From Flavobacterium silvisoli (GTDB lineage Bacteria; Bacteroidota; Bacteroidia; Flavobacteriales; Flavobacteriaceae): 64,000 nt of DNA. The translations under genes and the position numbers were made by a program. Under the pieces are notes generated by a model. That model was given only the letters and a program-made list of their open reading frames with translations, had not been told where the DNA came from and made no database searches. Of the stretch, positions 53,910-62,781 are shown in pieces; position 1 is the stretch's first letter; the number at the start of each line of letters is the position of its first letter. Location of the stretch: the NCBI RefSeq assembly GCF_004329815.1, contig NZ_SJPE01000001.1:301733-365732 (forward strand), in the 5' to 3' direction.

Positions 53910-55601
53910 ATGAAAGAAATTAAGAACATTTCGCGCTCCAGAGCGCAAGAATCGTCGGCAGCTATCGAACGATTGTACATTACCATGAGACATTTATTCA
54001 ACAGAGGTTTTTATAAACCGATGGGTGTTTCCGGGGAAACGTTAAGAGAGGCTTTGCTATCTCTAAGACCAGAAATTTACGGCAGTATAGCCGAAGAAAA
54101 AGTGGAACTCAACGGATTGCTTTATGTAATCGAGAGGCTTCCGGTGGGCATCGAAGAATGTCGTTTTATCAATTTGACTTCAGACGAAGGGTATTCCAAA
54201 TCGCACTTTCAGGCGATAGTTCCTCCTAAAAGAAGAAGAAATTGTTACCGCATTGATGACGAACAAATGAATGTGGAAATCACACGTGGTCGCTCTGACA
54301 TCTACGATATTTTGACGCATCTTACTTTTATTTTTATCGAATCGCATAAAATTAAAGACAGGGTTTTATTAGACGACATAGAAGGGGAGGTTACACGTGA
54401 TTGGGAAAAACTGGAAGAAGTAGTAATACAAAACAAAAAGTTGACCCAAATAGAAAAAGAAAGAGCCATTTCACATGCAGCCAATGTATTGGGAAGAAGT
54501 TTTTCAGAAGTGATTGATATTTACGATTCATTTGCTACTAAAGAAAAACCGGATCGTTTTCTGCACGTAATTTATTGGTTAGGAAAACTCGCCATCGAAG
54601 AAATTGTTGACAATAACAAGCGTACCATTACGTTCAGTCCGATTTTGAGAGAACGATTGGGGCACCACATTCACGGAGAAATTTGGGCCAATAATATTAA
54701 AGAAACACTCAAAGCCAATAATTTACTCGAAAGACCGATTCACATCATCAGTGCTAATATGCACAGTGTGATGAATTCAATTTTTGCTACCACAGTACTT
54801 AAACCAAAGTACAAAGACAAATCGGATTTCTTTATATACGAAGAACTGAGCAAGTCAGGAGCTGACCCCGTTAGAAATAAAGTGGTAGACTTCGCCATCA
54901 AACACGGAATGATTTCGTTACCCGATCAATCAGGCACCAACATTGACGTACAGATTTTTGACACCGCCAAAATTGACTGGGCAAAATCAAGTTTCCCGAA
55001 AGCTAAAGTTGGAAAAGTGAGTCCGGTGCTAATCGTGATGGATTACGCTTTTGGTGAGCAGGCATTTGAAACCATTGATGAATTATTAAAACCGTATAAA
55101 GATGGCAAACACAAAATACTACTCAATGTAGAATCGGTTTCTATCATGGGTAAAGCCGGAATTTTGCAGGGAGGAAAAGGAGACATTATGATTCCGTCAG
55201 CACACATCAACGAGGGAACAGCAGATAATTATCCTTTTGAAAACGAACTGACAGCTGAAATGTTTGAAGGAAATGACATTCCGGTTTTTGCCGGGCCAAT
55301 GGTTACGGTTTTGGGAACATCGCTTCAGAATAAGGATTTGTTGAAGTTTTTCCACGAATCAACCTGGGAAGTAATCGGTCTTGAAATGGAAGGAGCTTAC
55401 TACCAAAAAGCCATCCAATCAGCTTCTAAAATCAGAAAGAGCATCCACCCGAATGTGAAGGTAAGGTACGCTTATTATGCTTCTGATAATCCTTTGGAAA
55501 CCGGAAGCACACTGGCTTCAGGAGGATTGGGAACAACCGGAGTTAAACCAACGTATTTGATTACCATTAAAATATTAGAACAAATTTTTAACGTTAAATA
55601 A
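53910..55601 (+). CDS. DUF6909-like protein with nucleoside-phosphorylase-like C-terminus
   Basis: A 563-residue protein. I chose the ATG at 53910 (MKEIKNISRSRAQESS); an upstream TTG lies inside the -7 promoter box. I recall this family in Bacteroidota as DUF6909, but am not certain. The N-terminal half is helical and basic. The C-terminal half contains IHIISANMHSVMNSIFA, ILLNVESVSIMGKAG and IGLEMEGAYYQKAIQSA. The EMEGA motif is shared with AMP nucleosidases and purine nucleoside phosphorylases. An enzyme acting on a nucleotide is plausible but unproven. Confidence 0.7.
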   Translation: MKEIKNISRSRAQESSAAIERLYITMRHLFNRGFYKPMGVSGETLREALLSLRPEIYGSIAEEKVELNGLLYVIERLPVGIEECRFINLTSDEGYSKSHFQAIVPPKRRRNCYRIDDEQMNVEITRGRSDIYDILTHLTFIFIESHKIKDRVLLDDIEGEVTRDWEKLEEVVIQNKKLTQIEKERAISHAANVLGRSFSEVIDIYDSFATKEKPDRFLHVIYWLGKLAIEEIVDNNKRTITFSPILRERLGHHIHGEIWANNIKETLKANNLLERPIHIISANMHSVMNSIFATTVLKPKYKDKSDFFIYEELSKSGADPVRNKVVDFAIKHGMISLPDQSGTNIDVQIFDTAKIDWAKSSFPKAKVGKVSPVLIVMDYAFGEQAFETIDELLKPYKDGKHKILLNVESVSIMGKAGILQGGKGDIMIPSAHINEGTADNYPFENELTAEMFEGNDIPVFAGPMVTVLGTSLQNKDLLKFFHESTWEVIGLEMEGAYYQKAIQSASKIRKSIHPNVKVRYAYYASDNPLETGSTLASGGLGTTGVKPTYLITIKILEQIFNVK

Positions 55602-55607
55602 ATTTTT

Positions 55608-56591
55608 ATGAGCGAAACATCTCAAAGCAATAAAGACAATCAGGAAATTGATTTGTCAGTTATTTCAAAAGGTATCGGTAAATTTTTCGAAAGAATTTCC
55701 AGTAAAATTTTCAGAGGTGTATTTTTCATCAGAAAAAATATCATTTGGATTGGTGCATTGGTATTAATAGGAGGAGGAGCCGGTGCTTATTTAGATAAAA
55801 AAACAAAATCATTTGACAATCAGATTATAGTATGTCCAAACTTTAGTTCAACCGATTATTTGTATGCTAAAATTAATTTGATTAATTCAAAAATTGAAGA
55901 CAATGACACTGTTTTTTTAAGAGATGTAGTTGGTATTAAAGACGCAAAAAAGTTCAAAAAAATAGAAATACAACCTATTCCGGATATTTATAAGTTTATC
56001 GAAGATAAAGACAAGAATTTCGATTTATTGAAGTTGATGGCTGAGGATGGCGACATCAAAAAAATTGTAACCGATAATTTAACCAGTAAAAATTATCCTT
56101 TTCATCTGATAACTTTTAAAACAACTAAAGCTGTAACGGACGATAGGGTTATTAAACCCCTTTTGAATTATTTTAATAATACAGATTACTATGTTCAGAT
56201 ACAAAAGGAATATTTGAATAATATCAAAATCAAGATGACGGAAAATGATTCTATCATTTCGCAAATCAATGGATTTTTAAATGCATTTAAAAATACTACT
56301 AACGGCAGTCAGAAGAGTGATAAATTAGTTTACTATAACGAGAATTCACAACTTAATGATGTCATCAAAACCAAAGATGAGTTAATCAAAGAACAAGGAT
56401 CACACCGAATAGAGTTGGTTAACTTAGATAGAGTTGTAAAAGATAACAGCATCACTGTTAATATTAAAGATGAAGATTTAGTTAACGGAAATCTAAAATT
56501 TACATTGCCGTTGTTGCTTGTTTTTTGTTTTATTTTGATACGAAATTTCAATTCATATTACAAAAGGCAAGTAGTTAAAATGAATAATTAA
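55608..56591 (+). CDS. Wzz-like chain-length regulator (putative)
   Basis: A 327-residue protein with a cytoplasmic N-terminal segment, a transmembrane helix (about 47-63, ending in a glycine-rich GGGAGAY stretch), a long periplasmic domain (65-300) rich in Lys/Asp/Asn, and a second transmembrane helix near the C-terminus (about 303-315). This two-helix bracket with a helical periplasmic domain fits the polysaccharide co-polymerase (Wzz) type, though sequence identity to named Wzz proteins is not obvious to me. It lies immediately upstream of rfbA, consistent with the opening gene of a surface polysaccharide locus. Confidence 0.65.
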   Translation: MSETSQSNKDNQEIDLSVISKGIGKFFERISSKIFRGVFFIRKNIIWIGALVLIGGGAGAYLDKKTKSFDNQIIVCPNFSSTDYLYAKINLINSKIEDNDTVFLRDVVGIKDAKKFKKIEIQPIPDIYKFIEDKDKNFDLLKLMAEDGDIKKIVTDNLTSKNYPFHLITFKTTKAVTDDRVIKPLLNYFNNTDYYVQIQKEYLNNIKIKMTENDSIISQINGFLNAFKNTTNGSQKSDKLVYYNENSQLNDVIKTKDELIKEQGSHRIELVNLDRVVKDNSITVNIKDEDLVNGNLKFTLPLLLVFCFILIRNFNSYYKRQVVKMNN

Positions 56592-56594
56592 ATT

Positions 56595-57452
56595 ATGAAA
56601 GGAATTATATTGGCCGGTGGATCCGGAACCCGTTTGCATCCGTTGACATTAGCTGTTAGTAAACAGCTGATGCCTATTTACGATAAACCGATGGTGTATT
56701 ATCCGTTATCCACTCTGATGTGGTCGGGAATTCGTGAGATATTAATCATCTCAACTCCCCATGATTTGCCCTTGTTCAGGCAGCTTCTGGGTGATGGGAA
56801 AGCGTTAGGATGTCGTTTTGAATATGCGGTGCAGGAAAACCCGAATGGGTTGGCAGAAGCTTTCATTATTGGGAAAGAGTTCATCGGAAATGATAAGGTT
56901 GCCTTGGTTCTTGGGGATAATATTTTTTACGGAACCGGTTTATCCGATTTGCTTCTGGCTAATAATAATCCGGATGGCGGTATCATTTACGCTTATCATG
57001 TTCATGATCCGGAACGATACGGAGTGGTTGAATTTGACGAAAACGGAAAAGTACTTTCGATAGAAGAAAAACCGGTTAATCCAAAATCAAACTTTGCAGT
57101 TCCCGGAATATATTTTTATGACAATGATGTGGTTGAAATAGCGGCTAACATCAAGCCAAGCCACAGAGGCGAATTAGAAATTACCGATATCAACAAAGAA
57201 TACTTAAAAAGAGGCAAGCTTAAAGTTAGCATCCTCGATCGCGGAACAGCCTGGCTCGATACCGGTACGTTTAATTCCCTGATGCAGGCCAGTCAGTTTG
57301 TACAGGTTATTGAAGAAAGACAAGGATTAAAGATTGGAGCCATTGAGGAAGCCGCTTATAAAATGGGCTTTATTGATTCGGAACAATTAAAAAAATTAGC
57401 GCAACCGTTGTTAAAAAGCGGATACGGAACACATTTACTAAGCTTGATTTAA
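56595..57452 (+). CDS. rfbA: Glucose-1-phosphate thymidylyltransferase
   Basis: A 285-residue enzyme joining glucose 1-phosphate and dTTP to dTDP-glucose. The nucleotide motif is [16 protein letters not shown] at the N-terminus, with the VLGDNIFYG and [16 protein letters not shown] segments typical of the RmlA family. It opens the dTDP-sugar part of the locus; its product feeds both the rhamnose branch and 4-amino-sugar branches. It follows the Wzz-like gene by 3 bases and leads rfbC by 3. Confidence 0.96.
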   Translation: MKGIILAGGSGTRLHPLTLAVSKQLMPIYDKPMVYYPLSTLMWSGIREILIISTPHDLPLFRQLLGDGKALGCRFEYAVQENPNGLAEAFIIGKEFIGNDKVALVLGDNIFYGTGLSDLLLANNNPDGGIIYAYHVHDPERYGVVEFDENGKVLSIEEKPVNPKSNFAVPGIYFYDNDVVEIAANIKPSHRGELEITDINKEYLKRGKLKVSILDRGTAWLDTGTFNSLMQASQFVQVIEERQGLKIGAIEEAAYKMGFIDSEQLKKLAQPLLKSGYGTHLLSLI

Positions 57453-57455
57453 CGT

Positions 57456-58007
57456 ATGAATTTTATTCCGACAAAACTGGAAGGCTGTTACATCATCGAA
57501 CCCAATATTTTTAGCGATGAAAGAGGCTATTTTATGGAAAGTTTCAATGAAAAAACCTTTGGAGAAGGAATCGGAAAAGCGGTTCATTTCGTTCAGGATA
57601 ACCAATCGTATTCATCTAAAGGAGTTTTGCGAGGGTTACACTATCAAACCGGAGAACATGCTCAGGCCAAATTGGTTCGTGTTTTACAAGGTGAGGTGAT
57701 TGATGTTGCAGTTGATATCAGACCTGATTCACCTACATTCGGACAGTATGAGTCGGTACTTTTAAGTGGCGAAAATCAGCGACAGTTTTTTGTACCGCGC
57801 GGATTTGCTCATGGTTTTTTAGTGTTGAGCAATACGGCTACTTTTTTTTATAAATGCGACAATTTTTATAATAAAGAAAGCGAAGGCGGGATTATTTACA
57901 ATGATAAATCCATCAACATTGACTGGAACCTTTTGGCTGAAAGTTTGATTATTTCTGACAAAGATAAACTACTGCCCACACTTGAAAATGCCAAAAAAGT
58001 ATGGTAG
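57456..58007 (+). CDS. rfbC: dTDP-4-dehydrorhamnose 3,5-epimerase
   Basis: A 183-residue cupin-fold epimerase of the rhamnose pathway. The motifs are DERGYFMESFNEKTF, the catalytic histidine in LRGLHYQTGEHAQAK, DVAVDIRPDSPTFG and FVPRGFAHGFLVLSNTA. The next gene overlaps its end by 7 bases. Length and motifs are complete. Confidence 0.96.
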   Translation: MNFIPTKLEGCYIIEPNIFSDERGYFMESFNEKTFGEGIGKAVHFVQDNQSYSSKGVLRGLHYQTGEHAQAKLVRVLQGEVIDVAVDIRPDSPTFGQYESVLLSGENQRQFFVPRGFAHGFLVLSNTATFFYKCDNFYNKESEGGIIYNDKSINIDWNLLAESLIISDKDKLLPTLENAKKVW

Positions 58008-58885
58008 TTTTAGTCACCGGTGCCAACGGACAACTAGGGCAGGCTCTTCGGTATGTTTCCGGTAATTACCCGGAAATAACTTTTGTCTTTTGTGATTCAG
58101 CCGATTTAGATATCACCAATAAGCAAGATTGTGAAGCAGTTTTTGACCAATATAAACCGCATTATTGTATCAATGCAGCGGCTTATACGGCAGTTGACAA
58201 AGCAGAGAGTGAACCCGAAAAAGCATATTTAATTAATGTGGTCGGTGCCAAAAATTTGGCGGAAACGTGTCAAAAGCACAACGCTGTATTGCTTCATGTA
58301 TCTACCGATTTCGTTTTTGACGGAAGTAAAACTACTCCTTACACTGAAGAGGATCAACCCAATCCAACCGGAGTTTACGGACAAACCAAGCTTGACGGTG
58401 AGAGAGCCATTCAGGAAGTGTTAAGCAATTATTACATCATCAGAACATCGTGGGTATATTCGCAGTTTGGGAATAATTTCATGAAAACCATGTTGCGATT
58501 GGCTTCTGAAAGAGATACACTTTCGGTAGTAAATGATCAAATAGGAACCCCAACCCACGCAGTTGATTTGGCGGAAGCTTTAATCCGTATAATCTTAACC
58601 GATTGTCATCCTGAGCTTGTCGAAGGACAACAACTAACAATCAACAACTTTGGTATTTACAATTTCAGTAACGAAGGACAATGCAGTTGGTATGAATTTG
58701 CCCGAAAAATATTCGAGATAAACAAAATAACTATAAATTTACTTCCTATTCCTACTTCTAGTTATCCGACTCCGGCAGAAAGGCCTAAATATAGTGTTTT
58801 GGATAAAAACAAAATAAAAGAAACATTTTGTTTAGAGATTAAGAATTGGGAGGACTCTTTAAAACGAATTTTGATTTCAGAGTAA
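58001..58885 (+). CDS. rfbD: dTDP-4-dehydrorhamnose reductase, with in-frame repeat insert
   Basis: A 294-residue NADPH reductase that makes dTDP-L-rhamnose. The nucleotide motif is VLVTGANGQLGQAL; the catalytic region has the YGQTKLDGE motif with Tyr and Lys; NAAAYTAVDKAE is the family signature. The segment DCHPELVEGQQLTINN (about residues 203-218) is an in-frame insertion encoded by a dispersed repeat (see the repeat entry) and is not in typical RfbD. The protein is otherwise complete. rfbB, the missing dehydratase of the pathway, is not in this window. Confidence 0.92.
   Translation: MVVLVTGANGQLGQALRYVSGNYPEITFVFCDSADLDITNKQDCEAVFDQYKPHYCINAAAYTAVDKAESEPEKAYLINVVGAKNLAETCQKHNAVLLHVSTDFVFDGSKTTPYTEEDQPNPTGVYGQTKLDGERAIQEVLSNYYIIRTSWVYSQFGNNFMKTMLRLASERDTLSVVNDQIGTPTHAVDLAEALIRIILTDCHPELVEGQQLTINNFGIYNFSNEGQCSWYEFARKIFEINKITINLLPIPTSSYPTPAERPKYSVLDKNKIKETFCLEIKNWEDSLKRILISE
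58604..58630 (+). repeat. Short dispersed repeat (CATCCTGAGCTTGTCGAAGGA type) inside rfbD
   Basis: The core CCTGAGCTTGTCGAAGG is a well-known short repeat scattered through many Flavobacteriaceae and other genomes. Here it is in frame and adds the peptide CHPELVEGQ to RfbD. Flanking TTGTC and GACAA form a partial palindrome. I noticed no second copy in this window. Confidence 0.7.
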
Positions 58886-58959
58886 TATTTTTCATCAAAA
58901 AAAGACTATAATTAAGCTGTTTAACCAATAAAAAGCTTCATTCAGATTATTAAACTCAA

Positions 58960-60069
58960 ATGAAAAAACTGGCAATTATCGGAGCAAGTTACCTTCAATT
59001 GCCTTTGGTTTTGAAAGCCAAAGAGATGGGACTTGAAACACATTGTTTTGCATGGCCAGACGGAGCAGTTTGTAAAGAGGCTTCGGATTATTTTTATCCG
59101 ATATCTATACTCGAAAAGGAAACAATTTTAGAACAATGCAAAAAAATTGGCATTGACGCAATTACGACTATAGCCACTGATATGGCTGTACCAACAATTT
59201 GTTATGTTGCAAAGGAGCTTGGGCTGATTGCAAACAGTTATGAATCTGCAATTATTTCTACAAATAAGTCGGCAATGAGGCAAGCTTTTGTCAAAGGAAA
59301 TTGCAATATTCCAAAATTTAGAAAAGTTGATTCAGAAGTTTTTAATATTGATGATTTTACTTTTCCGGTAATCATTAAACCAGTTGACCGATCAGGAAGT
59401 AGGGCAATATTCAAGGCTGAAAGTTCGGAGGAAATTCCGGCTGCCCTAGCAACAGCAATAGATGAATCTTTTGCAAAAAATGCAATCATTGAAGAATTTA
59501 TAGAAGGAGTTGAAGTAAGTGTGGAAACCATTTCATGGAAAGGGGAGCATACTATTTTAGCCATCACAGACAAAACAACAACCAATGCACCTTATTTTGT
59601 TGAGCTTGCACATCATCAGCCATCTAAATTACCTGAACAGATACAAAAACGTATAAAAGAAGAAACCATTAAATGCCTGAATGCTCTGCATATACAATAC
59701 GGAGCCGGTCATTCAGAATTCAAAATTACAGACAAGGGAGAAGTTTTTGTTATTGAAGTTGGAGCTAGAATGGGTGGTGATTTCATAGGATCTCATTTAG
59801 TCGAGTTATCAACCGGCTACGACTTTTTAAAGGGAGTTATTCAATGTGCCTTAAACGAATTTAAAAAACCTTACGTGCAAATTAAAAATAATGCCGGGGT
59901 GTTTTTTTTATGCGAAGAAACGAGAGAATTATTACCTTATTTCAATAAAAAGAATACTTTTGATATAGAGAAGAAAATTTTCGAACAAAACCTGAAATCA
60001 ATACACAACAGTAACGATCGTTCGGGATATTTGATTTATCAATCCAACGAAAGAATAGAGTTGTTATGA
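58960..60069 (+). CDS. ATP-grasp ligase (amino-sugar or carrier-lipid modification, putative)
   Basis: A 369-residue ATP-grasp enzyme. The start KKLAIIGASYLQLPLVLKAKEMG is the usual preATP-grasp Rossmann-like domain; the ATP-grasp part has VIIKPVDRSGSRAIFKAES and the metal site VIEVGARMGGDFIGSHLVE. These enzymes form amide or related bonds using ATP. The substrate is not readable; in this locus an amino acid or one-carbon unit joined to a sugar amine is a guess. It starts a new set of overlapping genes (4-base overlap with the next), 74 bases after rfbD, and the base composition becomes more AT-rich here. Confidence 0.8.
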   Translation: MKKLAIIGASYLQLPLVLKAKEMGLETHCFAWPDGAVCKEASDYFYPISILEKETILEQCKKIGIDAITTIATDMAVPTICYVAKELGLIANSYESAIISTNKSAMRQAFVKGNCNIPKFRKVDSEVFNIDDFTFPVIIKPVDRSGSRAIFKAESSEEIPAALATAIDESFAKNAIIEEFIEGVEVSVETISWKGEHTILAITDKTTTNAPYFVELAHHQPSKLPEQIQKRIKEETIKCLNALHIQYGAGHSEFKITDKGEVFVIEVGARMGGDFIGSHLVELSTGYDFLKGVIQCALNEFKKPYVQIKNNAGVFFLCEETRELLPYFNKKNTFDIEKKIFEQNLKSIHNSNDRSGYLIYQSNERIELL

Positions 60070-60992
60070 AATTATCTGTAGTTACAACATTGTACAAATC
60101 AAAGCCTTTTCTTGAAGAATTTTTGAGAGAAATGATTGATTCCATAAAACAAATTGAAATCAATGAATTTGAAATCATATTTGTAAATGATGGATCTCCT
60201 GATGATTCTGTTGAATACCTTTTAGTAAAAAAGCGAGAAATCAACCAGATAAAAATCATTGATTTATCTCGAAATTTTGGTCATCATTACGCCATTCAGG
60301 CAGGACTGGTATACGCAAAAGGGGAGTACATTTTTTTAATAGACAATGATTTGGAAACACCACCAAATGTACTAGTCGAATACTACTATGAAATGATGAA
60401 AGACAATACTTTAGATGTTGTTTACGGGTATCAGGAGGTTAGAAAAGGGAATTTTATTGAGAAAAAAACGGGAAGTATTTTTTGGGTTTTAATTAATAAA
60501 TTGTCAGACACTAAAATTCCACATAATATACTCACCGAACGCTTGATGAAACAGCAATATGTTAAGGAATTATTACGCTTGCAAGATGCCAATCTTTTTA
60601 TAGGTGGAATGATGTATTGGGTTGGCTTCCATCAGAAAGGAATACCGGTCATAAAAGGACAACGCACGCAGCCGAGTACTTATTCTTTTAAAAAAAGAGC
60701 ACAACTGATGCTTCAGGCGATAACTTCGTTTTCGGGAAAACCTTTGGAAGCGCTTTTCTATTTTGGGATTATTATATCGTTTTTTAGTTTTTTGTTTATA
60801 CTGTACATTGCTGTTGAAAAAATTATTCATTGGAATGAGGTTCAATTGGGATGGACTTCGATAGTGGCAATAAATGTACTTATCCTTGGAATTATTTCAA
60901 CTTTTTTGGGAATAATTGGTATTTATATTTATAAAATTTTCAGACAAGTACAAGGCAGACCAAATGTTATAATCAAAAAAATCCATGAATAA
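60066..60992 (+). CDS. Glycosyltransferase family 2, ArnC/GtrB-like (polyprenyl-phosphate)
   Basis: A 308-residue GT2 enzyme. The N-terminal catalytic domain has MKLSVVTTLYKSKPFLEEF, VNDGSPDDS, LSRNFGHHYAIQAG and the DxD-like IDNDLETPP (Asp93, Asp95). Two membrane helices at the C-terminus (about 232-254 and 264-288) are typical of the ArnC/GtrB/DPM group, which loads a sugar onto undecaprenyl phosphate. The donor is unknown; the flanking aminotransferase suggests an amino sugar. It overlaps the ATP-grasp gene by 4 bases and the next gene by 8. Confidence 0.87.
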   Translation: MKLSVVTTLYKSKPFLEEFLREMIDSIKQIEINEFEIIFVNDGSPDDSVEYLLVKKREINQIKIIDLSRNFGHHYAIQAGLVYAKGEYIFLIDNDLETPPNVLVEYYYEMMKDNTLDVVYGYQEVRKGNFIEKKTGSIFWVLINKLSDTKIPHNILTERLMKQQYVKELLRLQDANLFIGGMMYWVGFHQKGIPVIKGQRTQPSTYSFKKRAQLMLQAITSFSGKPLEALFYFGIIISFFSFLFILYIAVEKIIHWNEVQLGWTSIVAINVLILGIISTFLGIIGIYIYKIFRQVQGRPNVIIKKIHE

Positions 60993-61650
60993 GGTTGTTT
61001 TTCTTGTTTCCGGAGGCGGTGGATCGCTTAAGTTTGTTTATTATGCTTTGCAGACTTTAAAGATGAATGTTCAAGTTATTGGCGTCATTGCAGATAGAGA
61101 TTGTGCTGCTTTGGAATTTGCTTCGAAGAAAAATATCTACTCTAAGAAAATAAAATATAACCTAAATCATACAGTAGAACTTCAGCAGGAACTAAAGAAA
61201 TTAGCACCAGACGTTGTTGTAACAAACATACATAAAATCATTGATATCGAAACACTCTCGCAATTTCCAGATAGATTCATAAATCTACACTATTCTTTGT
61301 TGCCAGCATTTGGAGGTGTAATTGGAATGGAAACAATTGTTCAGGCAAAAATGCAGAATGTTGGATTTATAGGAGGAACATGCCACATGGTAAATGAAGA
61401 AGTCGATGCAGGTAAAATTTTATATCAGTCTTGTTTTTCGGTCAATTGGGAAAAAGATGAATCCGTAATTGATACAGTCTTTAAATCTTCCTGTTTGGCC
61501 TTACTTGGTGGGATATTTTCTGTTTCGGGTATAGTAACAAATCAAAATGAACAGCTTGTAATTAATGAAAAAAATGTATTGTTTTCACCGCCACTTCCCT
61601 TTTCTGCAGGCTTTATCTCAGATGAATTTTGGCAACAAATAGCTAATTAG
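60985..61650 (+). CDS. PurN-like formyltransferase
   Basis: A 221-residue formyltransferase-fold enzyme. The N-terminus MNKVVFLVSGGGGSLKFV resembles PurN (GART). The catalytic trio is visible: Asn100 and His102 in RFINLHYSLLPAFGG and Asp141 in NEEVDAGKILYQ, near the PurN spacing. These enzymes move a formyl group from 10-formyl-tetrahydrofolate. With a sugar aminotransferase next door, formylation of a 4-amino sugar is the likely reaction, but an odd purine enzyme is possible. It overlaps the glycosyltransferase gene by 8 bases. Confidence 0.82.
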   Translation: MNKVVFLVSGGGGSLKFVYYALQTLKMNVQVIGVIADRDCAALEFASKKNIYSKKIKYNLNHTVELQQELKKLAPDVVVTNIHKIIDIETLSQFPDRFINLHYSLLPAFGGVIGMETIVQAKMQNVGFIGGTCHMVNEEVDAGKILYQSCFSVNWEKDESVIDTVFKSSCLALLGGIFSVSGIVTNQNEQLVINEKNVLFSPPLPFSAGFISDEFWQQIAN

Positions 61651-61659
61651 TCAAGTATA

Positions 61660-62781
61660 ATGATACCATTTAATAAACCCTATTTAACAGGAGAGGAAAC
61701 GAAATATATAACTGACGCCGTTGCATCAGGTAAAATTTCCGGGAACGGAAAATACACCCAAAAATGTCAACAGTTTTTCGAAGATCGGTTTGGCATCAAA
61801 AAGGCATTACTTACAACCTCATGTACAGATGCTTTGGAAATGGCAGCCATCCTCATAAACATAAAAGAAGGTGATGAGGTAATCGTACCATCGTATACTT
61901 TTGTTTCTACTGCAAATGCTTTTGTTTTAAGAGGAGCAAAAATAGTTTTTGCTGACAGTAGAAAAGACCATCCGAATATAGATGAAACGAAACTGGAATC
62001 ACTAATAACATCAAAAACAAAAGCAATTGTACCGGTTCATTATGCTGGTATTGCCTGTGAGATGGATACCATTATGGATCTAGCAAAAAAATATAATCTA
62101 TTTGTTATTGAAGATGCCGCTCAGGCAATTGATAGTTATTACGTTGGAAAAGATGGAGTGAAAAAAGCATTGGGTTCTATAGGTCACTTAGCTGCATTTT
62201 CTTTTCATGAAACCAAAAATATCATTTCGGGAGAAGGTGGATTATTAGCAGTAAATGATGAACAGTTTATAAAAAGGGCCGAAATCATTTGGGAGAAAGG
62301 AACTAATCGGTCTTCATTCTTCAGAGGCGAGGTAGATAAATATGGCTGGGTAGATATAGGGAGTTCATTTTTACCATCAGAAGTTATAGCGGCTTTTTTA
62401 TGGGCACAGTTAGAAAATCTTGATAAGATTCAATCTGTAAGAAAACAACATTGGGAAAAATACCAAAATAACCTAAAGACATTCGCTATCGATCATAATG
62501 TAGCATTGCCGGTAATTCCTGATTATGCAACTAATAACGCACATATGTTTTATCTGGTTTGCCAAAATATTGAACAACGCACGGCTTTAATTGAAAAACT
62601 CAGAAAACAAAATATTCATCCAGTATTTCATTATATAAGTCTTCATTCAAGTCCGTTTTATGAAGGAAAACACGATGGAAGAAATTTATCAGAAACGGAT
62701 CGTTTTACAGATTGTCTGGTAAGATTACCACTTTTTTATGAATTGAATGTTGATACAGTACTAAATCAAATGTTATACTAG
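61660..62781 (+). CDS. rffA: dTDP-4-amino-4,6-dideoxygalactose transaminase (RffA/WecE-type)
   Basis: A 373-residue DegT/DnrJ/EryC1-family PLP aminotransferase. The PLP lysine is Lys186 in SFHETKNIISGEGG. Signatures are MIPFNKPYLTGEETKYITDA, TTSCTDALEMAA, VPSYTFVSTANAFVLRGA and IEDAAQAIDSYY. The match to RffA/WecE points to C4 amination of dTDP-4-keto-6-deoxyglucose, the same intermediate that the rhamnose branch uses. The product would be a dTDP-4-amino-4,6-dideoxy sugar. It starts 9 bases after the formyltransferase and its stop abuts the next ATG. Confidence 0.9.
   Translation: MIPFNKPYLTGEETKYITDAVASGKISGNGKYTQKCQQFFEDRFGIKKALLTTSCTDALEMAAILINIKEGDEVIVPSYTFVSTANAFVLRGAKIVFADSRKDHPNIDETKLESLITSKTKAIVPVHYAGIACEMDTIMDLAKKYNLFVIEDAAQAIDSYYVGKDGVKKALGSIGHLAAFSFHETKNIISGEGGLLAVNDEQFIKRAEIIWEKGTNRSSFFRGEVDKYGWVDIGSSFLPSEVIAAFLWAQLENLDKIQSVRKQHWEKYQNNLKTFAIDHNVALPVIPDYATNNAHMFYLVCQNIEQRTALIEKLRKQNIHPVFHYISLHSSPFYEGKHDGRNLSETDRFTDCLVRLPLFYELNVDTVLNQMLY

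Noticed and set aside
54365..54380. GGTTACACGTGATTGG as a third parS
   Set aside because: Only the CACGTG centre and left arm match; the right arm has several mismatches and it lies within a coding gene with no palindrome.
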